From Bradyrhizobium sediminis (GTDB taxonomy: Bacteria; Pseudomonadota; Alphaproteobacteria; Rhizobiales; Xanthobacteraceae), in NCBI RefSeq assembly GCF_018736105.1, contig NZ_CP076135.1, forward strand, positions 434,001 to 498,000: 64,000 bases of DNA. Reading direction: 5' to 3'. The translations under genes and the position numbers were made by a program. Of the stretch, positions 17,103 to 25,931 are shown piece after piece (the stretch's first letter is position 1; each line of letters opens with the position of its first letter). Under the pieces are notes generated by a model. The model ran no database searches. It saw only the letters and a program-made list of their open reading frames with translations, and was not told where the DNA came from.

Positions 17103-17339
17103 CCGGCGCCGTCGTTTTCGTAAGTTTGTATTGGTTGCGTCGAGTAAAGACATGCGTGCTGCACCTGCTGCCGGGGGAAATCCCCGCCAAGACTGCATTC
17201 GGAAGAGGCGATTATCCGCATTCCCGGATCTCTCGCCTGCGATCGGCGCACCCAGCCTTGCTGACGGGCCCTCACGATACGGCGCTCTCGTCCGGCGATA
17301 TCAATCCCCGATTTTCCCGATCCGCTTGAGAGGCCGCCA

Positions 17340-18221
17340 GTGACTCCGCCAGATTATGAATACCTGCGCAAGCTTCTCAAGGACAGTTCCGGTCTCGATC
17401 TGTCTGCCGACAAGCAATATCTGATTGAAAGCCGGTTGCTTCCGCTTTCGCGAAAGGCAGGACTGTCCGGCATCAGCGAACTCGTGCAGAAGATGAAGGG
17501 CGGATCCGCATCTCTCATCTCCCAGGTGGTCGAGGCCATGACCACCAACGAGACGTTCTTCTTTCGCGACAAGGTTCCGTTCGATCACTTCCGCGATTCG
17601 ATCATGCCGGAGATCCTGAAGGCGCGTGCGGGCCGCAAGAGCATCCGGATCTGGTGCGCCGCCGGCTCGACCGGTCAGGAGCCGTATTCGCTGGCGATGT
17701 GCCTGAAGGAAATGAGCGCCGCACTCAGCGGCTGGCGCGTGGAAATCATCGCGACCGATCTGTCGCAGGAAGTGCTCGAGAAATCCAGGGCCGGAATCTA
17801 CAGCCAGTTCGAGGTCCAGCGCGGCTTGCCGATCCAGATGCTGGTCAAATATTTCAAGCAGACGGGGGAATTCTGGCAGGTCAATCCCGACATTCGCGCG
17901 ATGGTTCAGCACCGGCAGCACAATCTGCTGCACGATTTTTCCCAGCTCGGCGTCTTCGACGTGATCTTCTGTCGCAACGTCCTGATCTATTTCGATCAGG
18001 ACACCAAGATCAACATCTTCAACCGGCTTGCCAAGGCGATCGAACCGGACGGCTTTCTGGCGCTGGGCGCAGCCGAAACCGTGGTCGGGCTGACCGATGT
18101 GTTCAAGCCCTTTCCGGACCGGCGTGGTCTGTACCGGCCCAACAGTGCGCGCGCGACGCCGGCAAGGCTGCCGGCCGCCGGCGCGGTCGCTCCGAAGGTC
18201 GCTGCGATGGCGGGGTTGTGA
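17340..18221 (+). CDS. cheR: Chemotaxis protein methyltransferase CheR
   Basis: 293 residues with a GTG start at 17340 preceded by GAGAGG. The N-terminal helical domain (about 1-75) and the SAM-dependent methyltransferase domain (motif IWCAAGSTGQEPYSLA, then FDVIFCRNVLIYF) are typical of CheR. It transfers methyl groups from SAM to glutamates of chemoreceptors during adaptation. The gap of 237 bases before it holds no gene: the methylesterase cheB, often found at this place in related clusters, is missing here. Confidence 0.94.
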   Translation: MTPPDYEYLRKLLKDSSGLDLSADKQYLIESRLLPLSRKAGLSGISELVQKMKGGSASLISQVVEAMTTNETFFFRDKVPFDHFRDSIMPEILKARAGRKSIRIWCAAGSTGQEPYSLAMCLKEMSAALSGWRVEIIATDLSQEVLEKSRAGIYSQFEVQRGLPIQMLVKYFKQTGEFWQVNPDIRAMVQHRQHNLLHDFSQLGVFDVIFCRNVLIYFDQDTKINIFNRLAKAIEPDGFLALGAAETVVGLTDVFKPFPDRRGLYRPNSARATPARLPAAGAVAPKVAAMAGL

Positions 18222-18224
18222 CGA

Positions 18225-18551
18225 ATGGCGGACGACGCCAAAGCACCTGAACGCGTGACTTTCAGCCGTGGCTATGGCGTCTGCATCATGGGCATCGACG
18301 GGACCTGGCGCCGCGACTGCCTGCTCAACGCCATTTCCGACAACGACGCCATCCTCACGGTCGAAGGCTCGATCCAGGGCCTCAATCTCAAGGAGTTCTT
18401 TCTGCTGTTGTCGTCGACCGGACTCGCCTATCGGCGATGTGAACTCGTTCGCGTCAACGGCGCCGAGATCGACGTCTCGTTCCTGAAGGGAAAGCACAAG
18501 AAGAGACGACCGGGCGCGTCATCGGCGCAGGATGCTCTCGCCGAATCCTGA
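18225..18551 (+). CDS. PilZ-like small protein
   Basis: 108 residues starting 3 bases after the cheR stop, so translationally linked to it. The central part (DGTWRRDCLLNAISDNDAIL, later RCELVRVNGAEIDVSFL) has the beta-barrel pattern of PilZ-like proteins, although the canonical RxxxR c-di-GMP motif is not obvious. In this context it may tie chemotaxis to c-di-GMP or to motility, but the assignment to PilZ is tentative. Confidence 0.75.
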   Translation: MADDAKAPERVTFSRGYGVCIMGIDGTWRRDCLLNAISDNDAILTVEGSIQGLNLKEFFLLLSSTGLAYRRCELVRVNGAEIDVSFLKGKHKKRRPGASSAQDALAES

Positions 18552-18947
18552 CGGCAGGGGCGGCATTGCCGGAAGGATCGCTATCCGGCGTCTTTCAGCT
18601 ATGGCCGGTTCGCCCGGTTCGGAGGCGGTCGCTTTCCGCGAAGCCGCGCCGTGGTCTGACGGCCCGGCATCCAGCAAGAAACGCAGGGCGGCGCCAAGGC
18701 CCGCGTTACAGGTTGCAGGGCGTCGCTCGCTCTTACGTAGCGAGGCGTGACGTCGTCCAGGACGACAACGTTGGCGGGCAGCTTCCCGGTGGCCGAGCGC
18801 CGTTTCCCTTGCCCGCGCCGCTTCAAGCAAGGTCACGCTGGCCTGGACGTGCTCGATCAGCGACACCAGTTCCGAGACAATCGAATGATGGCCGCCATCT
18901 CGAACGTCGGACCGGATCGAAGTGCCGGCCCCCGCTGCCTTCTGCAT
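18519..18947 (-). pseudogene. Small conserved gene with two compensating frameshifts
   Basis: A good start (AAGGAGAG then ATG at 18947) opens a frame containing SELVSLIEHVQASVTLLEAA. Around 18780-18795 the protein-like signal moves to another frame (ANVVVLDDVTPRYVRASDAL) and around 18710-18716 it returns to the first (CNAGLGAALRFLLDAG). Read together, the three parts look like one Bradyrhizobium-type hypothetical protein of about 95 residues. The two shifts cancel each other. The first-frame stop at 18519 overlaps the PilZ-like gene. Either a pseudogene or sequence errors would explain it. Confidence 0.5.
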
Positions 18948-19006
18948 GACTGCTCTCCTTCGCTCCGTTTTATGTCCGTCCCGCTACTTGTGCGTTAAGT
19001 CCTCGT

Positions 19007-19022
19007 CCCGTACAAATACGGG
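19007..19022. promoter_or_regulatory. CCCGT-N6-ACGGG palindrome before the FixJ-like gene
   Basis: CCCGTACAAATACGGG (6-bp perfect arms CCCGTA/TACGGG) lies 86 bases upstream of the FixJ-like start and 60 bases upstream of the divergent small gene. The same core occurs at 10647-10662. It is a candidate operator for one or both LuxR-type regulators. Confidence 0.55.
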
Positions 19023-19035
19023 TGGGCTCGAATCT

Positions 19036-19061
19036 GTACTGCGTGCAGTCCGATGCAGTAC
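19036..19061. promoter_or_regulatory. Second inverted repeat before the FixJ-like gene
   Basis: GTACTGC (19036-19042) and GCAGTAC (19055-19061) are perfect 7-bp arms separated by 12 bases, between the CCCGT palindrome and the start codon. It could be a second operator or a leader hairpin. Confidence 0.4.
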
Positions 19062-19107
19062 CGTGCCGTAAGTGTGCGTCTTTTTTCACGATCGATGGGC
19101 ATGGCAC

Positions 19108-19743
19108 ATGGCTGAGAATCCTGCTCCCCGAGGTGAGATTTTCGTGGTCGACGATGATCCCGCCGTTCGCGATACGCTGTCGATGGTGCTGTCGGCAGGG
19201 GGCTACCAGGTGATTTGCTTTGCAGACGGCGCCGCGCTGTTGGCGGTGGCCCGGACGCGAACGCCCGCCTGCATCCTGCTCGACGTGCACATTCCCGGCA
19301 AATCCGGCCTCGATATTCTGCGCGAACTTCACGGCGAGGACTATCCCGCGCCGATCTTCATGATCTCCGGCCAGGGCGACATCGCCATGGCGGTCAGCGC
19401 GATCAAGAATGGCGCGCTGGACTTCATCGAAAAGCCGTTCCGCGGCCGCGAAATCGTGGCCCGGCTGGACGAGGCGATTGGGGCATATGCTCGTCGCCAG
19501 GCGGAAAACTCCGCGTCAAAGTCCGCATCGCTGCATTTTCCGGGACGCGAACCGTTGACGCGGCGCGAACGCGAGGTGCTGGAGCAATTCACGTCGGGCG
19601 CTTCGAACAAGGAAGCCGGGCGTCATCTCGGCATCAGCCCGCGCACCATCGAGGATCATCGCGCCAACATCATGAAGAAGCTCGGCGCGAGGAATGCGGC
19701 CGATCTCATTCGTATCGTGATGACCGCATCGCGCAGTTCCTGA
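19108..19743 (+). CDS. FixJ/NarL-like response regulator
   Basis: 211 residues from the ATG at 19108; 12 upstream codons are in frame but lack family similarity. The receiver (about 8-125) has the acidic triad in VVDDDP, the phospho-acceptor in ILLDVHIPGKSG, Ser in MISGQGD and Lys in FIEKPF. A LuxR-type DNA-binding domain follows (LTRREREVLEQFTSG, ISPRTIEDHRANIMKKLGAR). The layout and GQGDI-type receiver are typical of FixJ. It converges on the large hybrid kinase gene at 19786, a possible partner. Two inverted repeats precede it. Confidence 0.92.
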   Translation: MAENPAPRGEIFVVDDDPAVRDTLSMVLSAGGYQVICFADGAALLAVARTRTPACILLDVHIPGKSGLDILRELHGEDYPAPIFMISGQGDIAMAVSAIKNGALDFIEKPFRGREIVARLDEAIGAYARRQAENSASKSASLHFPGREPLTRREREVLEQFTSGASNKEAGRHLGISPRTIEDHRANIMKKLGARNAADLIRIVMTASRSS

Positions 19744-19785
19744 CCGGCGGCCCGTCCGATCCAAGCCTGCGCCGGTGCGCGGCCC

Positions 19786-22700
19786 TCAACCGTCGAGGGC
19801 CTTCCGGATCATCGCGGCCATGTCCGACTTGCGATACGGCTTGGCCAGCAGCAGGACGCCGGAGTCGAGCCGGCCGTGATGGATGATCGCATTTTCGGTA
19901 TAGCCGGAGGTGAACAGCACCTTCAGGTCGGGCTTGGTCTCTTGCAGTTCGTTGGCGAGCTGGCGGCCGTTCATGGCGCCGGGCATGATCACGTCGGTGA
20001 AGAGCAGGTCGAATTTTTTGCCGGCCTCGACGATCGCCAGCGCCTCGGCGGCATTGGCCGCATCCAGCGTGACGTAACCCAGGGAATGCAATTGCGTCAG
20101 CACATAGTCCCTGACCAGCTTGTCGTCCTCGACGACGAGGATGGTCTCGCGGCCGCCTTGCACGGCGGGTGCGAGGCCGGCATCGGAAGCGAGCAGGGCT
20201 CCGCTGGCCGGCGGCAGATACATCTTGATCGTGGTGCCGTGACCCTCCTCGCTGTAGATCATGATGTGTCCGGCGGACTGCTTCACGAAGCCATAGACCA
20301 TGCTGAGGCCGAGGCCGGTGCCCTTGCCGGGCTCCTTTGAGGTGAAGAACGGGTTGAACACCTTGTCGAGCGTGGCGGCGGGGATGCCGGTTCCGGTGTC
20401 GCTCACGGCGATCAGCACGTAGCGTCCGGGCCGCACGTCGCTGTGCATGTTTGCGTAGCTTTCGTCGAGAACGGCCATGCTGGTTTCGAGGATGAGCTTG
20501 CCGCCGCCGGGCATCGCGTCGCGGGAGTTGAGCGCGAGATTGAGGATGGCGGTGGCAAGCTGATTGGGATCGACCGTCGCCATGCAGGTTTCGTCCTCGA
20601 ATACCGATTTGATCTCGATCTGCTCACCCAGCGTCGGCCGCAGCAGTTTGGCGGTGTCGATGATCAGCGTATTGACATCCGTCTCCCGCGGCTGAAGCGG
20701 CTGCCTGCGGGCGAATGCAAGCAGATGCTGGGTGAGATCCGCGCCTCGCGACGCGGCTTCGTCGATCATCCTGGTGATGGCGGCGAGTTGCGGCTCCTTG
20801 GCGACCGCGTCGGCCAGAATTTCGATGGTGCCGGTAATGACCGTCAGGATATTGTTGAAGTCATGTGCAATTCCGCCGGTGAGCTGGCCGACCGCTTCCA
20901 TTTTCTCGGCCTGGCGGATCCGGTCTTCCGCCGCGATCTTGTCGGTCAGGTCGCGGATGAATCCGTTGAACACGACCCCGTCGCGGCGCCGCAACGCGGT
21001 GATGCTCAGTTCGACCTTGACCTCTCTGCCGTCGCTTCGCAGCGCTTCGATCTCGATACGGCGTCCGAGGACCGGGCCTTCTCCGGTGCGCATGAAGCGT
21101 TCCATGCCCGCATTGTGATCGGCGCGGTGGCTCTCCGGAATGATCAGGTCACTGAGCTTTTGCCCGAGCGCTTCGCCGTGCGACCAACCGAAGATCTTTT
21201 CCGCCTGGGAATTCCAGTTTCGAACGCGGCCGCTCTCGTCGATCTGGACGAAGGCGTCGAGCGCGGTATCGATGATGCCGCGCGCCAGTTGTTCGCTTTC
21301 GCGCAGAGTTTCCTGGGCCCGGCGGCTTTCGGTCATGTCGCGGCCAACGAAGAAATACCGCCTCACCGGTTCCGACCATGTGCCCATCCAGGACAGCGTC
21401 ACGATCCGCCCGTCCTTGTGGAGGTAGCGTGAATCGGTGTTCCGCGCGCGTTTTCCGCGACGCGCCAACCGCATCTCCTCGCGGCTGATCTCGAGGTCGT
21501 CAGGGTGGAGGAATTCGCTGGCGTTGCGGCCGATCATTTCTTTCGGCGTAAATCCCAGAATGGCCTCGGAGCTCGGGCTCACCTGAACCAGAACGCCCCT
21601 CGGATCGATCACCAGGATCAGGTCCTGGGAAGTCTCGAAGATGCGGCGGCGCTCTTCGATCTGCTGGCGGAGCGCGTGCTGGGTTCGTCTGTTTTCCGTG
21701 ATGTCGCGGGCGGTCTTCGATGCGCCGATGATCTCCCCCGACGGCGACTTGATCGGCGATATGCTGAGCGAAACCTCGACAGTGCGGCCATCCTTGCGCA
21801 AGCGCTCGGTTTCGTAATGCTCGATCGTTTCGCCCCAGCCGATCCGGCGCAGGAGGTCATGTACCTCCGCGATGCGGGTGGGCGGCACGATCAGGTCGAT
21901 GCTCTTGCCCACCGCTTCCGCCGCGGAATATCCGAACAGCCGTTCGGCGGCCGGGTTCCAGCCGGTAATCGTGCCATCGAGGGATTTCGTCACGATGGCG
22001 TCGTTGGAGGATTCGACGGCGGCGCTGAAAAGACGCTCGCGCGCGGCGTAGTGGTCGCGCGCGGCCTCGGTGCGGCGGTGGTCCTGAACCTCGCGCTCGA
22101 GTGCGGCGGTTTTTGCATTGGCTTCGTCGATCACCCGCGCAAACGCCCGTGCGAGCACCCCCGTCTCGCCGCCCGCGTCGACCGGAATGGCGGCTGGTCC
22201 CCTGCCGCCGGCCCCTTCGACGGCGGCCGTCAATCGAATGATCGGCCGGGTCAGCGACCTCGCGATCAATACGGCGAGCACGGCCGCGCACAGCACCGCG
22301 ATCAGTCCGACCTGTATCGAGCTGTTCTGGATCGCCGCGGCCGGCGCCATGATGACGGCGTTGGGGACGCTCTCGATCACGCCGACCCATTCCCTGCCGG
22401 CCAGAACCGCGGGAGCCACTGCTACGCCGCCCGGCCGTCCGGCGCGATCCGCCACGGCCCGCGCCACCACCTGTGTCGTTCCGGGCAAATTCGCCAGGTC
22501 CGGCAGGTCGGTCTGCCAGTTGGCCGCCGTGCCGGTCTGCGAGCCAAATTCCCGGGCCGGATCGGGGTGGACGAGATAGTCGCCGTGGCCATTGACGACG
22601 TATATCGCTCCACCCTGCTGCGCCGATGACCGGACGCGATCCAGCGCCGGCCGCATGTCGACGTCGACGATGACGATACCGAACGGTTTGCCGTCGGGCG

Positions 22701-23295
22701 CGAAAACCGGCGTCGCGACCCGCAGCGTCGGAACATGCGGTATCTCGACTGCGCCGTTCTCCTCGTTCAGATGGATCGACGAGACGTATGTCTCACCTGG
22801 TTGCAGCCCGATCGTGTTCTTGAAATAGGACCGGTTGCCGGCTCGCTGCAAGTCCGCGTCGGGTGCGATCCGAACCGCTCCGTTCGGGCCTGAGCGATCG
22901 ACACGGACGACTTCACGCCCGTCGTTTTCGATTCCGATGATGCGGAATCTCGAATAAGCGGGTTTGGCTTCGAGTTCGGCCGCAAGGCGTTCTGCGATCC
23001 GCTTGAGCCAGGTCGCTTCGGAGGTGCCGCCGACGGGATCGATGCCGCCGGCCAGATGTCCGCGGATGTACGCATTCAAGCCGGGCGCAGACCGATAGCT
23101 GGCGACATCGCCGCGCGCCCCCGCCGTGTGGGATTCGAGATCGGCCGCAACCAGCCGCGAATGCGTTTCGATCCGATCGAGGGCGCGCGGCAGCAGCGCT
23201 TGCTCGAGATTGCGATAGCTCAGCCACCCGACCGCGGACACCGTGATCGTAACCAGCAAGATCATGGCGATGGATAGTCTGGTTGTCAGCGTCAT
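19786..23295 (-). CDS. Hybrid sensor histidine kinase with Cache and PAS domains
   Basis: 1169 residues from the ATG at 23295. Order: N-terminal membrane segment (about 6-28), periplasmic Cache-type sensor (to about 330), second membrane segment and HAMP linker, three PAS domains (about 430-800), a HisKA domain with phospho-acceptor in GIAHDFNN, HATPase domain (NLALNSRDAM), and a C-terminal receiver (about 1050-1169) with LLFTDVIMPGAMNG. It should sense an external signal and also something cytoplasmic through PAS. Its C-terminal receiver suggests a phosphorelay, and the receiver gene 69 bases upstream on the same strand and the FixJ-like protein are candidate partners. Confidence 0.93.
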   Translation of the reverse strand: MTLTTRLSIAMILLVTITVSAVGWLSYRNLEQALLPRALDRIETHSRLVAADLESHTAGARGDVASYRSAPGLNAYIRGHLAGGIDPVGGTSEATWLKRIAERLAAELEAKPAYSRFRIIGIENDGREVVRVDRSGPNGAVRIAPDADLQRAGNRSYFKNTIGLQPGETYVSSIHLNEENGAVEIPHVPTLRVATPVFAPDGKPFGIVIVDVDMRPALDRVRSSAQQGGAIYVVNGHGDYLVHPDPAREFGSQTGTAANWQTDLPDLANLPGTTQVVARAVADRAGRPGGVAVAPAVLAGREWVGVIESVPNAVIMAPAAAIQNSSIQVGLIAVLCAAVLAVLIARSLTRPIIRLTAAVEGAGGRGPAAIPVDAGGETGVLARAFARVIDEANAKTAALEREVQDHRRTEAARDHYAARERLFSAAVESSNDAIVTKSLDGTITGWNPAAERLFGYSAAEAVGKSIDLIVPPTRIAEVHDLLRRIGWGETIEHYETERLRKDGRTVEVSLSISPIKSPSGEIIGASKTARDITENRRTQHALRQQIEERRRIFETSQDLILVIDPRGVLVQVSPSSEAILGFTPKEMIGRNASEFLHPDDLEISREEMRLARRGKRARNTDSRYLHKDGRIVTLSWMGTWSEPVRRYFFVGRDMTESRRAQETLRESEQLARGIIDTALDAFVQIDESGRVRNWNSQAEKIFGWSHGEALGQKLSDLIIPESHRADHNAGMERFMRTGEGPVLGRRIEIEALRSDGREVKVELSITALRRRDGVVFNGFIRDLTDKIAAEDRIRQAEKMEAVGQLTGGIAHDFNNILTVITGTIEILADAVAKEPQLAAITRMIDEAASRGADLTQHLLAFARRQPLQPRETDVNTLIIDTAKLLRPTLGEQIEIKSVFEDETCMATVDPNQLATAILNLALNSRDAMPGGGKLILETSMAVLDESYANMHSDVRPGRYVLIAVSDTGTGIPAATLDKVFNPFFTSKEPGKGTGLGLSMVYGFVKQSAGHIMIYSEEGHGTTIKMYLPPASGALLASDAGLAPAVQGGRETILVVEDDKLVRDYVLTQLHSLGYVTLDAANAAEALAIVEAGKKFDLLFTDVIMPGAMNGRQLANELQETKPDLKVLFTSGYTENAIIHHGRLDSGVLLLAKPYRKSDMAAMIRKALDG

Positions 23296-23364
23296 CTCTG
23301 GTTTCGCACCATTACCATGCCGTCGGCGCGCACAGCTGAACGGAACGGGCAACGTCGTTTGGCA

Positions 23365-23799
23365 TCACAGGCCGGAAGCGACGTCACCGGCTGCGATGGA
23401 TGATGACGATGGACGTTTTGCTGCCTCGAGACAACCGGCAACGGCCGCCAGCAGGGCGGCCGGTTTGAAGGGTTTTTGCAGGCTCCTGACCGCGCCAAGC
23501 TTGGTCGCCATGGCCAGGAAATCCGGCCCCGAACCGGCATCCCAGCTGACCGGATTGCCGGAGATGACGACGATCGGGATCCGCGGCTGCTGTTGACGAA
23601 CCCGCCGCATGGTTTCCAGACCGTCCATTCCCGGCATGAAGATATCGAGAAACAGCAGGTCGAAATTTCCGGTTTCGAAAATCGCCAATCCATTGCGGCC
23701 ATCGCCGGCGACGATGACACTGTGGCCGGCCCGTTCCAGCAGAAGCCGGATCGTCGCTTGCACTGCACTATCATCGTCCACGACCAGGATTTTTGCCAA
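23365..23799 (-). CDS. Single-domain response regulator
   Basis: 144 residues read from a TTG start at 23799 (GGAG ribosome site); the open frame continues much further upstream but without family character, and no ATG fits. The receiver residues are present: ILVVDDDS, phospho-acceptor in LLFLDIFMPGMDG, Ser in VISGNP and Lys in QKPFKP. It is transcribed just ahead of the hybrid kinase, so it probably receives phosphate from that kinase or its receiver. The C-terminal end is a short Ser-rich tail. The start codon choice is the main uncertainty. Confidence 0.85.
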   Translation of the reverse strand: MAKILVVDDDSAVQATIRLLLERAGHSVIVAGDGRNGLAIFETGNFDLLFLDIFMPGMDGLETMRRVRQQQPRIPIVVISGNPVSWDAGSGPDFLAMATKLGAVRSLQKPFKPAALLAAVAGCLEAAKRPSSSSIAAGDVASGL

Positions 23800-24066
23800 G
23801 GCCGGCTGCTCCGCTTCGAATCCAGAATCAAGTCCACGGCAAGTTGAAAAAGACTTGCCGAATTCGCGTTCCTGCGCAAGCACTTCCGGAGACGGGGGAA
23901 ACGCGGCTGCGGTTGAAGACGATCGCCGGAATCGCCTGATCTGCCCGGTTCGGCGCAGGCGACGGAGAGGTTGCCGGGCCGGGGGGTGGTTCGCGCATCC
24001 GGAACGGGACTTGCTCCGCATGGACCGCCTGTGAGATGACCCGTGGGGTCTCGAACAGGTGTCATC

Positions 24067-25803
24067 ATGGAAAAAGACAAAAGCCCGGAAACGCTCCGCA
24101 GCGCGCGCTGGTTCGCGCCCGACGATCTCAGAGCCTTCGGCCACCGCTCGCGCGCTATGCAGATGGGCTACGCGCCGGAGGAGTGGAAGGGCCGCCCGGT
24201 GATCGCGATCCTCAACACCTGGTCGGACGCGCAGCCCTGCCACATGCATTTCAAATCGCGCGTCGACGACGTCAAGCGCGGCGTGCTGATGGCGGGCGGC
24301 TTCCCGATGGAATTGCCGGCGCTGTCGCTGTCGGAGTCCTTCCTGAAGCCGACCACCATGCTCTACCGCAACATGCTGGCGATGGACGCCGAGGAACTGC
24401 TGCGCGGCCACCCGGTCGACGGCGTGGTGCTGATGGGCGGCTGCGACAAGACCACGCCGGGCCTGCTGCTCGGCGCCACCTCCATGGGCCTGCCGACGAT
24501 CTATCTGCCGGCCGGGCCGATGCTGCGCGGCAACTGGAAGGGCAAGACGCTGGGCTCCGGGTCGGACGCCTGGAAATACTGGGACGAGCGCCGCGCCGGG
24601 AAGATCTCCGACAAGGACTGGGTCGATGTCGAGGCCGGCATCGCCCGCAGCTACGGCACCTGCATGACCATGGGCACTGCATCCACCATGACCGCGATCG
24701 CCGAATCGATCGGCATGACCCTGCCGGGCGCCTCGTCGATTCCGGCCGCCGACGCCGGGCATATCCGCATGGCTTCGGAATGCGGCCGCCGGATCGTCGA
24801 CATGGTGTGGGAGGATCTGACGCCGCAGAAGATCCAGACCCGCAAGGCGTTCGAGAACGCCATCACTGTAGCGATGGCGATGGGCTGCTCGACCAATGCG
24901 ATCATCCATCTGATAGCGCAGGCGCGCCGCGCCGGCCAGGACGTCGGGCTCGACGATTTCGAAATCGCCAGCCGCAAGGTGCCTGTGATCGCCAATGTGC
25001 GGCCCTCCGGCGACACCTATCTGATGGAGGATTTCTTCTATGCCGGCGGCTTGCCCGGGCTGATGAGCCGGATCAGGCCGCACCTGCATCTCGACGCCAT
25101 GACCGTAACCGGCAAAACGCTCGGCGACAACATCGCGCGCGCCGAAGTCTACAACGATGACGTGATTCGAAACCTCGACAATCCGATCTATGCCGAGGGC
25201 GCGCTGGCCGTGCTCAAGGGCAACCTCGCGCCGGATGGCTGCGTGATCAAGCCCAGCGCCTGCGAGCCGCGCTTTCTCAAGCATACCGGCCCCGCGCTGG
25301 TGTTCGACGATTACCCCGCGATGAAGAAGGCGGTCGACGATCCGGATCTCGACGTGACCGCCGATCACGTCATGATCCTGCGCAATGCCGGGCCGCAGGG
25401 CGGGCCGGGCATGCCGGAATGGGGCATGCTGCCGATCCCCACAAAACTGGTAAAGCAGGGCGTGCGCGACATGGTGCGGCTGTCGGATGCGCGCATGAGC
25501 GGCACCAGCTACGGCGCCTGCATCCTGCATGTGGCGCCGGAATCCTATATCGGCGGACCCCTGGCGCTGGTGAAGAACGGCGACCGCATCACGCTCGATG
25601 TCGCTGCCCGTACCATCAATCTCGATGTGCCGGAAGCGGAATTGGCCAAACGCCGCGCCGAATGGAAGCCGCCGGAACCGCGCTACGAGCGCGGCTATGG
25701 CTGGATGTTCACCAGGCACATCAGGCAGGCCAACGAGGGCTGCGATTTCGATTTCCTCGAAACCGGATTTGGCGCGCCGGTCGATGAGCCGTCGATTTAT
25801 TAA
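24067..25803 (+). CDS. IlvD/Edd family dehydratase, probably a sugar-acid (L-arabonate type) dehydratase
   Basis: 578 residues from the ATG at 24067. Iron-sulphur cluster cysteines are visible in GGCDKTTPG and in SYGTCMTMGTAST; a third Cys-containing block is MGCSTNAIIH. The DARMSGTSYG block near the C-terminus is also typical. Length and sequence fit the pentonate/arabonate dehydratase branch better than the branched-chain IlvD enzyme. The enzyme removes water from a sugar acid to give a 2-keto-3-deoxy acid. It is followed by an RraA-like gene, an association common in sugar-acid degradation; together they may form 2-keto acid intermediates and cleave them. Confidence 0.88.
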   Translation: MEKDKSPETLRSARWFAPDDLRAFGHRSRAMQMGYAPEEWKGRPVIAILNTWSDAQPCHMHFKSRVDDVKRGVLMAGGFPMELPALSLSESFLKPTTMLYRNMLAMDAEELLRGHPVDGVVLMGGCDKTTPGLLLGATSMGLPTIYLPAGPMLRGNWKGKTLGSGSDAWKYWDERRAGKISDKDWVDVEAGIARSYGTCMTMGTASTMTAIAESIGMTLPGASSIPAADAGHIRMASECGRRIVDMVWEDLTPQKIQTRKAFENAITVAMAMGCSTNAIIHLIAQARRAGQDVGLDDFEIASRKVPVIANVRPSGDTYLMEDFFYAGGLPGLMSRIRPHLHLDAMTVTGKTLGDNIARAEVYNDDVIRNLDNPIYAEGALAVLKGNLAPDGCVIKPSACEPRFLKHTGPALVFDDYPAMKKAVDDPDLDVTADHVMILRNAGPQGGPGMPEWGMLPIPTKLVKQGVRDMVRLSDARMSGTSYGACILHVAPESYIGGPLALVKNGDRITLDVAARTINLDVPEAELAKRRAEWKPPEPRYERGYGWMFTRHIRQANEGCDFDFLETGFGAPVDEPSIY

Positions 25804-25805
25804 CA

Positions 25806-25910
25806 CCGTCATTCCGGGATGGTCCGAAGGACCAGATCCGGAATCTCGAGATTCCCCGATGCGCAATTGCGCATCTGAGGTTCGCGCTTCGCGCGCCCCC
25901 GGAATGACGG
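25806..25910. repeat. Palindromic intergenic repeat (CGTCATTCCGGG family)
   Basis: The element starts CGTCATTCCGGGATGGTCCG and ends GGAATGACGG, so its ends are inverted copies. Inside are hairpins around GGTCCGAAGGACC, GGAATCTCGAGATTCC and GCGCAATTGCGC. A related copy is at 34129-34208. Such repeats are common between Bradyrhizobium genes and may act in mRNA stability or termination. Confidence 0.85.
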
Positions 25911-25931
25911 GGAAATCAGGAGCAAGCATCC

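Noticed and set aside
17103..17339. Remnant of cheB between cheY and cheR
   Set aside because: I looked in all frames for the CheB active-site or receiver blocks and saw none, so only its absence is reported.
18731..18739. TTACGTAG as a possible third LuxR-type site
   Set aside because: It is inside the frameshifted small gene and lacks the CCCGT/ACGGG arms.
23800..25929. Long minus-strand open frame covering the dehydratase gene and joined to the receiver gene
   Set aside because: It is the antisense shadow of a high-GC gene; only its last 144 codons carry receiver motifs.
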